The notes under the pieces: generated by a model
Databases searched by the model: none
Told to the model about the DNA's origin: nothing
What the model saw: the letters and a program-made list of their open reading frames with translations, nothing else
Made by a program: the position numbers and the translations under genes
NCBI RefSeq assembly: GCF_003231275.1
Contig: NZ_QKVL01000023.1
Coordinates: 36,284-100,283, forward strand
Origin: Pseudomonas huaxiensis
GTDB taxonomy: Bacteria > Pseudomonadota > Gammaproteobacteria > Pseudomonadales > Pseudomonadaceae
Length of the DNA: 64,000 bases
Reading direction: 5' to 3'
In this document: positions 25,212 through 32,810 of the stretch, in pieces
Layout: the number at the start of each line of letters is the position of its first letter
Numbering within the stretch: position 1 is the stretch's first letter

Positions 25212-26489
25212 TTACGCGAGTTCAGCGAAGCACTCTTCGATGATCGCCAGACCTTTGTCCAGCAGTGCGTCTTCAGCGGTCAGCGGAACCAGGATACGCA
25301 GGACGTTACCGTAGGTGCCGCAGGACAGCAGAATCAGACCCTTGTCACGCGCCTTGGCCACAACCTGGGAAACGGCAGCGGCGTTCGGGGTGTGAGTGCC
25401 TTTCTCGAAGACTTCAACAGCGATCATCGAGCCCAGGGCACGGACGTCACCGATGATCGGCTGCTTGGCCTGGATCTGCTTCAGACCGGCAACCAGACGC
25501 TCGCCAACAGCCTGGCTGCGCTCCAGCAGTTTCTCTTCTTCGAACACTTCCAGAACGGCCAGGGCCGCGGCGCACGCAACCGGCGAACCGGCGTAGGTGC
25601 CGCCCAGGCCGCCCGGGGCAATGGCGTCCATGTATTCGGCCTTGCCGCACACACCGGCCAGCGGGAAGCCGCCAGCGATGGATTTGGCGAAGGTGGTCAG
25701 GTCAGGCGCAACGCCCATCTGTTCCATGGCGAAGAAGGTGCCGGTACGGCCAGCGCCGGTTTGTACTTCGTCGGCGATCAGCAGGATGCCGTGCTGGTCG
25801 CACAGGGCACGCAGACGCTTCATCAGCTCTTTCGGAGCAGGCAGGAAACCACCTTCGCCCTGAACTGGCTCGATGATGATCGCGGCGATGTCACGTGGCT
25901 CGGCGTCGTTCTTGAAGATGCGCTCGATGGAAGCGATCGACTCGTCGATGCTCACGCCGTGCAGCTCGTTCGGGAACTGGGCGCGGAAGATGCCGCCTGG
26001 CATCAGGCCCATGCCTGCGGAGTAAGGCACGACTTTACCGGTCAGGCCCAGGGTCATCATGGTGCGACCGTGGTAGCCGCCGGTGAAGGCGATGATGCCA
26101 GCGCGGCCAGTGGCGGCACGGGCGATCTTCACGGCGTTTTCAACGGCTTCGGAGCCGGTGGTGACCAGCAGGGTCTTCTTGTCGAAGTCGCCTGGAACGC
26201 GGGCGTTGATTTTCTCGCACAGCTCGACGTACGGCTCGTAGGCCAGTACCTGGAAGCAGGTGTGAGTCAGCTTTTTCAGCTGAGCTTCAACGGCAGCGAT
26301 GACTTTCGGGTGCAGGTGACCGGTGTTCAGTACCGCGATGCCGCCGGCGAAGTCGATGAACTCGCGGCCTTCAACGTCGGTAACGGTGGCGTTCTTCGCG
26401 CTTTCGGCGAAGATCGGGTGGATCTGGCCAACACCGCGTGGAACAGCGGCGACACGACGTTGCATCAGGGATTCGTTGGTCTTGCTCAT
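25212..26489 (-). CDS. gabT: 4-aminobutyrate aminotransferase GabT
   Basis: This 425-residue class III PLP aminotransferase converts GABA and 2-oxoglutarate into succinate semialdehyde and glutamate. The PLP signature is present (LLIADEVQTGAGRTGTFFA), followed by the Schiff-base Lys in TTFAKSIAGGFPLAG. Length matches GabT. It lies downstream of gabD, separated by a terminator hairpin, so partial read-through or a second promoter is likely. Confidence 0.96.
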   Translation of the reverse strand: MSKTNESLMQRRVAAVPRGVGQIHPIFAESAKNATVTDVEGREFIDFAGGIAVLNTGHLHPKVIAAVEAQLKKLTHTCFQVLAYEPYVELCEKINARVPGDFDKKTLLVTTGSEAVENAVKIARAATGRAGIIAFTGGYHGRTMMTLGLTGKVVPYSAGMGLMPGGIFRAQFPNELHGVSIDESIASIERIFKNDAEPRDIAAIIIEPVQGEGGFLPAPKELMKRLRALCDQHGILLIADEVQTGAGRTGTFFAMEQMGVAPDLTTFAKSIAGGFPLAGVCGKAEYMDAIAPGGLGGTYAGSPVACAAALAVLEVFEEEKLLERSQAVGERLVAGLKQIQAKQPIIGDVRALGSMIAVEVFEKGTHTPNAAAVSQVVAKARDKGLILLSCGTYGNVLRILVPLTAEDALLDKGLAIIEECFAELA

Positions 26490-26604
26490 AAAGTCCTCAA
26501 TTCGCCAGCGTGGTGGCGAGATTCAAGATGGCGCCGGTATTCAACTGCAGTCAGCATTCGTTGATCGACTGGTGCAGGGGCCCGGTAGCCGGATGCATCT
26601 ATGT

Positions 26605-26644
26605 AAAAAAGGCCAGCGAGACGTCGCTCTCGCGCCCCGCTGGC
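26605..26644 (-). terminator. Hairpin terminator between gabD and gabT
   Basis: On the minus strand GCCAGCG pairs with CGCTGGC around an inner CGAGA/TCTCG stem, followed by TTTTTT. It would reduce read-through from gabD into gabT. Confidence 0.75.
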
Positions 26645-26667
26645 AGAGGTAAAGCCTTAACCGTGGA

Positions 26668-28110
26668 TCAGACGCTGATGCACAGGTATTTGATTTCGAG
26701 GTAGTCCTCGATGCCGTACTTGGAACCTTCACGGCCCAGGCCCGACGCCTTGATCCCGCCGAATGGCGCGACTTCGTTGGAGATCAGGCCAGTGTTGATG
26801 CCGACCATGCCGTATTCCAGCGCTTCAGCAACACGGAACACGCGGCTCATGTCACGGGCGTAGAAGTACGAAGCCAGACCGAATTCGGTGTCGTTGGACA
26901 TGGCGATGACTTCGGCCTCGTCCTTGAAGCGGAACAGCGGCGCCAGTGGGCCGAAGGTCTCTTCCTTGGCGACAGCAGCGGTCTTCGGTACGTCGATCAG
27001 GATGGTCGGCTCGAAGAAGTTGCCTTCGATCAGTTTGCCGCCGGACAGCACCTTGGCACCTTTGGAAACGGCGTCTTCGATGTGTTCCTGAACCTTGGCA
27101 ACAGCCTTGCCGTCGATCAGCGGGCCGGTGGTGGTGCCTTCTTCCAGACCGTTACCGATCTTCAGCTTGGCGACCGCGGCTTTCAGCTTCTCGGCGAAGG
27201 CCTCGTAGACACCGTCCTGCACGTAGATGCGGTTGGCGCAGACGCAGGTCTGACCGTTGTTGCGGTACTTGGAAATGATCGCGCCTTCGACGGCCTTATC
27301 CAGGTCCGCGTCGTCGAACACGATGAACGGCGCGTTGCCGCCCAGTTCCAGGGAAACCTTTTTGATGTCCTTGGCGCATTCCTGCATCAGTTGACGACCG
27401 ATTTCGGTCGAACCTGTGAAGGACAGCTTGCGCACCAGCGAGTTGCCGGTCAGCTCGGAACCGACTTCGCCAGCGCTGCCGGTGATCACGCTCAGCACGC
27501 CAGCCGGGATACCGGCACGGGTAGCCAGCTCGACCAGAGCCAGAGCGGAGTAAGGCGTCTGCGAAGCAGGCTTGAGGACCATGGTGCAGCCAGCGGCCAG
27601 GGCCGGGCCGGCTTTACGGGTGATCATCGCTGCCGGGAAGTTCCACGGGGTGATGGCCGCGGTAACACCGATTGGCTGCTTGATAACGATCAGGCGTTTG
27701 TCTGGCTGGTGACCAGGAATGACGTCACCGTAGACGCGCTTGGCTTCTTCGGCGAACCACTCGATGAAGGAAGCGGCGTAGGCGATTTCGCCCTTGGCTT
27801 CGGCCAGCGGCTTGCCTTGTTCGGTGGTCATCAGGCGAGCCAGGTCGTCCTGGTTCTCGATCATCAGTTCGAACCAGCGGCGCAGCTTGCCAGCGCGCTC
27901 TTTGGCGGTCAGTGCACGCCAGGCTGGCAGGGCCTTGTCGGCCGCTTCGATGGCGCGACGGGTTTCGGCGGCGCCCATTTTCGGCACGGTACCGATGACT
28001 TCACCGGTGGCCGGGTTGGTCACCTTGATGGTCTGGCCGTTGTCCGCATCCAGCCACTCACCGTTGATATAGGCTTGCTGGCGGAACAATTGGGCGTCTT
28101 TAAGCTGCAT
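26668..28110 (-). CDS. gabD: Succinate-semialdehyde dehydrogenase GabD
   Basis: This 480-residue NAD(P)-dependent aldehyde dehydrogenase oxidises succinate semialdehyde to succinate, the second step of GABA catabolism. It has the catalytic Glu in VSLELGGNAPFIVF, the catalytic Cys in NNGQTCVCANRIY and the GSTEIGRQLM cofactor loop. The C-terminus is typical of GabD. It is the first gene of gabD-gabT. Confidence 0.96.
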   Translation of the reverse strand: MQLKDAQLFRQQAYINGEWLDADNGQTIKVTNPATGEVIGTVPKMGAAETRRAIEAADKALPAWRALTAKERAGKLRRWFELMIENQDDLARLMTTEQGKPLAEAKGEIAYAASFIEWFAEEAKRVYGDVIPGHQPDKRLIVIKQPIGVTAAITPWNFPAAMITRKAGPALAAGCTMVLKPASQTPYSALALVELATRAGIPAGVLSVITGSAGEVGSELTGNSLVRKLSFTGSTEIGRQLMQECAKDIKKVSLELGGNAPFIVFDDADLDKAVEGAIISKYRNNGQTCVCANRIYVQDGVYEAFAEKLKAAVAKLKIGNGLEEGTTTGPLIDGKAVAKVQEHIEDAVSKGAKVLSGGKLIEGNFFEPTILIDVPKTAAVAKEETFGPLAPLFRFKDEAEVIAMSNDTEFGLASYFYARDMSRVFRVAEALEYGMVGINTGLISNEVAPFGGIKASGLGREGSKYGIEDYLEIKYLCISV

Positions 28111-28464
28111 GTCGGCTTCCTTAACAGCACCGTGCTGGCACGGAGCGAATTATTGGATTTGAAAAAGGAGCCCGGAGAGGGCTGCCGTCAGGAATTCACA
28201 CACCGGGCCGAAGCACGACACAAGCCACAGAGAACAGCTCGTGTGTATCAGCACCAGACAAGAGCGTTTGAAATCTCGAACGAATCCTAGGAGTAACGAG
28301 GAAAAAGGACAATAGGGCGTTCGAAAAAAAGAACAAAATGCGACGAGGCGTGTCGTTCTTATTAAACAGACCGCCAGAGAGAACCTTCATTCCGTTGGAA
28401 ATACAGCACAGCGGTTCTGGCGATGGACGGCGCCCCGGCAGATGGGTATCATGGCGCCCGCGTT
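28111..28464. other. Intergenic region between gabD and tRNA-Arg
   Basis: No gene is supported in these 354 bp. The region should contain the divergent promoters for gabD and the tRNA. The open frame on the minus strand crossing the tRNA is a chance frame. No clear operator was recognised. Confidence 0.6.
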
Positions 28465-28541
28465 GCACTCGTAGCTCAGCTGGATAGAGTACTGCCCTCC
28501 GAAGGCAGGGGTCGTGGGTTCGAATCCCGCCGAGTGCGCCA
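28465..28541 (+). tRNA. tRNA-Arg (anticodon CCG)
   Basis: A 77-nt cloverleaf beginning GCACTCG and ending CGAGTGC-G-CCA with the CCA encoded. The anticodon stem CTGCC/GGCAG encloses CTCCGAA, giving anticodon CCG. The T-arm has GGGTTCGAATCCC. The 3' half is the attachment site of the adjacent island. Confidence 0.97.
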
Positions 28542-28545
28542 TCTT
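28501..28545 (+). other. attL: tRNA-Arg 3' half used as attachment site
   Basis: These 45 bases match 35437-35481 at 39 of 45 positions, including an uninterrupted stretch CGCCGAGTGCGCCATCTT. The pair bounds an AT-rich segment of about 6.9 kb. Confidence 0.85.
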
Positions 28546-28646
28546 CTTTCCCCTTGGCTCCAAGGGGTTGGCGCTTCTGCCGAAAACCTGTCCTAGTCCT
28601 AAAAGTCGTTTTTGCCACAAATTGGCCACACTTATATGTGGTCGAA

Positions 28647-29034
28647 ATGGCGACAGTCAGAAACTGTGACGAGCATCCGTGGAAGCGCAAATCCGTCGTA
28701 AGGGCTATCTGCCCAGCGCCAACCCTTTGAAACCGAATCCGTTGCCCCTAGCCTGGACATGCATGATCGAAAGCGAAATCGGCCAAGGCATCTTCGCCTC
28801 TCGGGTCGAGACTGAACGTACCGCTTGTCATCAACCCATTGAACGCCCCATTTCCGAGATTGCCCTGAAACACGGAGGGCGTGCTCGGAAATCAAACGAC
28901 TCGAAGCGCTCAGACGTCATTCGCTGGCAACGCGTATCGTCGCTACCCTCACCTCCTCCGGCATTGCCCGCTACCCTGACGAGCACATGAATATGTGCAA
29001 GGGCAATGCGGTGAATCAGATATCTTAAAACGCA
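28647..29034 (+). pseudogene. Decayed phage-type integrase, N-terminal part
   Basis: Reading across two frameshifts gives the N-terminus of a tyrosine recombinase. MATVRNCDEHPW starts at 28647. EAQIRRKGYLPS and WTCMIESEIGQGIFASRVE follow in a second frame. EIKRLEALRRHSLATRIVAT and IARYPDEHMNMCKGNA follow in a third. Together they match the arm-binding and core-binding part of tRNA-targeting integrases (usual form: QIRRKGYP, ESEMDRGVF, RHPLA, YRDEHM). The catalytic domain is gone; the IS5 element begins 26 bp later. The orientation, with the gene starting beside the tRNA, is usual for integrative islands. Confidence 0.75.
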
Positions 29035-29145
29035 GATATGACTTGGCAGCGCCTCTCTAGGGAAACTCCGAACAAGTTGCCCATCAGCCGAAAATGGGCG
29101 GCTTGGGGATGCCGAAAAGCCCAATTTTCAGCCGCCGATTATTGG

Positions 29146-29170
29146 ATAACCAAGGCAAAGCCTTGGTTAT
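29146..29170. repeat. Perfect 11-bp-stem hairpin at the transposase 3' end
   Basis: ATAACCAAGGC-AAA-GCCTTGGTTAT. It lies inside the IS, just beyond the transposase stop, and probably acts as its terminator or insulates against external transcription. Confidence 0.75.
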
Positions 29171-29176
29171 CTGCCC

Positions 29177-30161
29177 TCACGGGCGCACCTCTCCCGCAGC
29201 AGGTACTAATTGCCGGCGCACCATCCACAGATTCGACAGGGCAAGCAGCGTGGTCAATTGCGCCGTGTTCTTGGCCAAGCCACGGAAAGCGGGTTTTCAC
29301 ATAACCGAACTGACGCTTGATCACGCGAAAGGGATGTTCGACTTTCGCTCGCGCCTGCGCTTTGACCTTCTCGATCTTGCGTCTGGCTTTGTAAAGCACG
29401 CTGCGCTTGCTCAAGTGCTTGTAGGTGCTACGACGAGCCGCAATCTGCCAGATCACCGGCCGGCCGCCATGCTCCGGCCGTTTCTCCACGCCGGTATAAC
29501 GCGCATCAGCACAGATAACATTTTCTTCGCCACGCAACAGGTGAGCGACCTCCGTTACATCAGCCACATTCGCCGCTGTGCCGTGGACGTGGTGGACCAG
29601 GCCCGACTCAGCATCGGCACCGATATGCGCCTTCATGCCGAAGAAATACTGGTTACCCTTCTTCGTCTGATGCATTTCCGGATCGCGTTTGCCTTCCTTG
29701 TTCTTGGTCGAACTGGGCGCGTGGATGATGGTGGCATCGACAATCGTGCCTTTGCGCAACGACAGGCCTTTGTCTCAAAGGTAGTTGTTGATGGTTTCCA
29801 GAATCCCTGCCGCGAGCTGATGTTTCTCCAGCAGGTGCCGGAAATTCATGATCGTCGTGTCTTCGGGGATCGGAGCGCTGAGCGTCAGTCGCGCAAACTG
29901 GCGCATCGAAGTGATCTCGTACAGCGCCTCTTCCATGGCTGGGTCGCTCAAAGAGAACCAGTTCTGCAGCAGGTGAGCACGCAGCATGGTTTCCAGTGGC
30001 TACGGCTTGCGACCACCGCCGGCCTTTGGGTAGTGCGGCTCGATCAATGCCACCAAACCGCTCCACGGCACCACCTGCTCCATCTCGGCCAAGAAACGCT
30101 CGCGACGGGTTTGCTTGCGCTTACCGGCGTACTCGAAATCGGAGAGGCTCATCTGACTCAT
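29177..30161 (-). pseudogene. IS5-family transposase, inactivated by two nonsense codons and a frameshift
   Basis: The gene starts at ATG 30161 (MSQMSLSDFEYAGKRKQ) and should run to the TGA at 29177. An in-frame TAG lies at 30000-30002 (in the phrase GGRKP-stop-PLETML, where Tyr is expected). An in-frame TGA follows NNYL near 29775 (Arg expected). One extra C near 29288 shifts the frame after KTRF, after which the expected RGLAKNTAQL reading continues. The DDE-type core is recognisable (DATIIHAPSSTKN, KAHIGADAESGLVH). It cannot make active transposase. Confidence 0.88.
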
Positions 30162-30251
30162 GGGATGGAGGGCTTGTGGAGGGTAATTGACGGGTGGGCT
30201 ATTTCAGCACAGCTCAGATGGTCTGCACTGACTCGTTCGGAGAATCCCTAG

Positions 30252-30612
30252 GTATGCGGGCATGACTCAAGCACAGTGGTCTGCGACCTTGGCCAACCGC
30301 CGTCATTTACGAGCGACGTTAGAGAGAGTAGCCAGCCGGTTAGACATCGTACAACCTGTCGCCTCTGTATCCTCCTCCAGACTGACCTCACGACCTTCCC
30401 AAAAGTCTAAGAAAAGGTTATTTCTGACGGGGAGAGCCCCTGATGAAGAGAGGTTTATTTATTATCAACGACGGGGCATTTACAGAATGCTCCTTAGCTA
30501 ACTACCGGGCAAACGTTTGATACCCAATCGGCTGAACACTCTGCTTGAGTAATTCATCCAATACATAAGCACTTAAATCAGGCTTTTAAGCATTTCGGAT
30601 GGAAAATCGAAA
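30252..30612. other. Region between the IS and the cassette; presumed cassette promoter
   Basis: About 360 bp without a supported gene. The base composition changes here from mixed to AT-rich. An open frame at 30262-30501 has no recognisable ribosome-binding site or family similarity. The promoter for the downstream four-gene cassette must lie here, but no confident box is visible. Confidence 0.5.
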
Positions 30613-30942
30613 ATGGCTATTTACGTAGATAACGTAAAAATAAAATGGCAGGGAAGAGAATGGTGTCATCTAGTTGCTGATTCTCTAGAAGAATTACATG
30701 GCTTTGCACGTACTCTTGGGCTGAAACGTTCATGGTTCCAGGCTTCCGCCTCTTATCCACATTATGACGTTACTATAGAGGTACGACAAAAAGCATTGTA
30801 TCTGGGCGCACATCAAGGCTGTCGGAGAACAATAATCAGCTGTGCCAAAGCCATGAAGGCCGAACAAATAGCTCTATTGCACAAGCCTGCTCCCCAACAG
30901 CTTTCACTTTTTTTCGAAAACAATGCTTATGACAAATCTTAA
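30613..30942 (+). CDS. DUF4031-family small protein
   Basis: This 109-residue protein matches the DUF4031 pattern: an N-terminal YVDNVKIKWQGREWCHLVADS, the ELHGFARTLGLKRSWFQ helix and the PHYDVT motif with conserved His, followed by a Lys/Ala-rich LYLGAH. The family's activity is unknown; the conserved His/Asp residues suggest a small enzyme. The C-terminal QQLSLFFE resembles a clamp-binding type tail (QLSLF), suggesting contact with the replication sliding clamp (inference). It is the first gene of the island cassette, AT-rich relative to the chromosome, and 55 bp before the TS-fold gene. Confidence 0.75.
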   Translation: MAIYVDNVKIKWQGREWCHLVADSLEELHGFARTLGLKRSWFQASASYPHYDVTIEVRQKALYLGAHQGCRRTIISCAKAMKAEQIALLHKPAPQQLSLFFENNAYDKS

Positions 30943-30997
30943 CCATATATAAATTTAGGCCTTTAGAGCAACTGCAGCGTCGGATCAAGGAGGAGCA

Positions 30998-31993
30998 ATG
31001 TATATACGCGAGGAAACGCTCGACGACCTCTTAAATAAAATCTATACCAAACTGCTAAAAAAGCGGAATAAGATAGTAGCAAGCAAAGGCAGCTTCAAAG
31101 AAATCACAGGTATCTTACTTCACCTCAAAAAGCCCAGAGCCCGATTGAGTAGAGCTGAAGGCAAGGGCAAGCTTTTTAGCTGTTTAGGTGAGCTAACTTG
31201 GTATTTGGCCGGATCTAAAGATCTAAAATTTATTAGCTATTACATCCCAAATTATAAAAAAAGCTCAGATGACCGAAAAACTATATATGGTGCTTATGGC
31301 CCAAGACTCTGTGGTAAAGGTCGAAATGCTCAACTATTAAATGTTATTAATACACTCAAAGCTCGCTCTACAACTCGGCAGGCGGTTATTCAGCTTTTCG
31401 ATGCAAAAGACATTTTGAAACCACACAAAGACATACCCTGCACTTGCACCTTGCAGTTCATAGTTAGAGACCGAAAACTGGATATGTTCACATCCATGCG
31501 CTCAAATGACGCATTCCTGGGATTGCCTCATGATATTTTCGCTTTTACTATGATACAGGAGCTTGTAGCTAACTCGATAAATTGTCAAATCGGGGAATAT
31601 AAACACTACGTAGGCAGCTTACACCTTTACGAAGTTCACTTTCTTCAAGCCAAGAGCTATCTTGATGGTGGATGGCAAAAGCAAACTGAAATGCCTCCAA
31701 TGCCATTGTGTGACCCAATGCAAAGCCTTAGTTTACTTCTCGACTGCGAGCAAAAAATTAGACTTGGTGAAAGTGTAGACCCTGACGCTTTAGCTTTAGA
31801 TGAATACTGGAAGGATTTAATACGAGTATTGCAGTTTTTCAGATTCACAAAATACGAAGGCGAGAACAGTAAAGTCGACTCCGTGCTAGAAAAAATAATC
31901 AGCGACGTTTATAAATCATATTTACTCAAGAGAAAGGCGGAAAAAGCAATTACGACTGAGCCGCATCCATCTCAACTAGAAATATTCGAATAA
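30998..31993 (+). CDS. Thymidylate-synthase-fold enzyme with Asp179, possible (d)CMP hydroxymethylase
   Basis: This 331-residue protein has the thymidylate synthase fold. ELTWYL with Glu65, IYGAYGPRL near 96, catalytic Cys148 in DIPCTC, then MRSNDAFLGLP (Arg168, Asp171) and the HLY motif with His209 and Tyr211 align with the ThyA core. Where ThyA has Asn177 in LPFNI, this protein has LPHDI with Asp179. Asp at this site is the known determinant of cytosine preference in T4 dCMP hydroxymethylase and in MilA. It therefore probably hydroxymethylates or methylates dCMP/CMP rather than serving as ThyA. The C-terminus has a polar extension ending SQLEIFE. A strong ribosome site (AAGGAGGAG) precedes ATG 30998. 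AT-rich, island-borne. Confidence 0.8.
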   Translation: MYIREETLDDLLNKIYTKLLKKRNKIVASKGSFKEITGILLHLKKPRARLSRAEGKGKLFSCLGELTWYLAGSKDLKFISYYIPNYKKSSDDRKTIYGAYGPRLCGKGRNAQLLNVINTLKARSTTRQAVIQLFDAKDILKPHKDIPCTCTLQFIVRDRKLDMFTSMRSNDAFLGLPHDIFAFTMIQELVANSINCQIGEYKHYVGSLHLYEVHFLQAKSYLDGGWQKQTEMPPMPLCDPMQSLSLLLDCEQKIRLGESVDPDALALDEYWKDLIRVLQFFRFTKYEGENSKVDSVLEKIISDVYKSYLLKRKAEKAITTEPHPSQLEIFE

Positions 31994-32009
31994 TAACTAG
32001 GAAGAAGAG

Positions 32010-32810
32010 ATGCACGAGACTTTGAGCAAACTAATTTCACTGATACACAGTCAAGAACTAATTAATTCTGAAATTATCGAGTGGGGTAGCCCCATCCCAG
32101 TATTTGGAGAACTAAAAAACTCGACTATCGCTACTTTAGGGCTTAACCCCAGCAATCGTGAATTCATGACCTCCGATGGAACTGAACTAATCGGGAGGCA
32201 GAGAAGGTTTCACTCCTTAAACTCGCTCGAAATTAATAGATGGACAGAAATTACAGAACCTCATCTTGAAAAAATCTGGAAAAAATGTACGAACTATTTT
32301 CAAAATAACCCTTATGACGGGTGGTTTAAATCCCTAGATATTTTGATAAGCGGAACCAACTCATCGTACTATAGCCCTCTGTTCCCCGCATGCCATTTAG
32401 ATCTAGTCCCTTATGCTACATACCGCAAATGGGCAAACTTGTCTTCTAGGCAAAAATCAGCACTACTACAAGTGTCTGGGAGCGCCCTTGGCGAGCTACT
32501 AAGAGACTCACCGATTAAAACAGTAGTGCTGAACGGTAGAACAGTTGTAGACACTTTAATTCGCATATCAGACGCGGCATTTGAAGTCACATCTATTCCC
32601 CAGTGGTCTCTCCCAAGGAGTACCGGGAAAATGGTCGCAGGACTTGCATACCGCGGGTGTATAAATAGTGTTTCCGGTATAGATCTGGGGCGAAGCATCG
32701 AGATATTGGGCTTCAATCATAATATCCAAAGTAGCTTTGGCGTAACTACTGAGGTCAGAAAATCTATCCAAGAATGGATAACACTGTGTATTCAGGAGCA
32801 AAAAAATTGA
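32010..32810 (+). CDS. Uncharacterised protein, possibly uracil-DNA-glycosylase-like
   Basis: This 266-residue protein starts at ATG 32010, with AGGAAGA upstream. IATLGLNPSNREF (about residues 41-53) resembles motif 1 of the MUG/TDG branch of uracil-DNA glycosylases (G-x-N-P), and HLDLVPYATYRKWANL with VVLNGRTVVDTL fits the following parts of that fold. The canonical second motif (HPSP type) is not evident; NHNIQSSFGVT lies at about that place. It could be a base glycosylase acting on modified DNA or a nucleotide-binding protein of the same fold. It is 16 bp after the TS-fold gene and coupled to the next gene by a TTGA overlap. Confidence 0.55.
   Translation: MHETLSKLISLIHSQELINSEIIEWGSPIPVFGELKNSTIATLGLNPSNREFMTSDGTELIGRQRRFHSLNSLEINRWTEITEPHLEKIWKKCTNYFQNNPYDGWFKSLDILISGTNSSYYSPLFPACHLDLVPYATYRKWANLSSRQKSALLQVSGSALGELLRDSPIKTVVLNGRTVVDTLIRISDAAFEVTSIPQWSLPRSTGKMVAGLAYRGCINSVSGIDLGRSIEILGFNHNIQSSFGVTTEVRKSIQEWITLCIQEQKN

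Larger units (their letters stand above)
29061..30247 (-). mobile_element. IS5-family insertion sequence with 4-bp CTAG target duplication
   Basis: The element is 1187 bp. Its ends are inverted: GGGAAACTCCGAACAAGT at 29061 and, on the other strand from 30247, GGGATTCTCCGAACGAGT, matching at 15 of 18. It is flanked by CTAG on both sides (29057-29060 and 30248-30251), the target type used by IS5 elements. It carries one transposase gene, now dead. Confidence 0.85.

Noticed and set aside
30262..30501. 79-codon open frame between the IS and the cassette
   Set aside because: No ribosome-binding site, no family pattern, and its first codons directly follow the IS target duplication; kept as unassigned DNA.
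30998..31993. Housekeeping thyA
   Set aside because: Asp at the base-selecting position, extra C-terminal region, AT-rich composition and island location argue against the normal thymidylate synthase.
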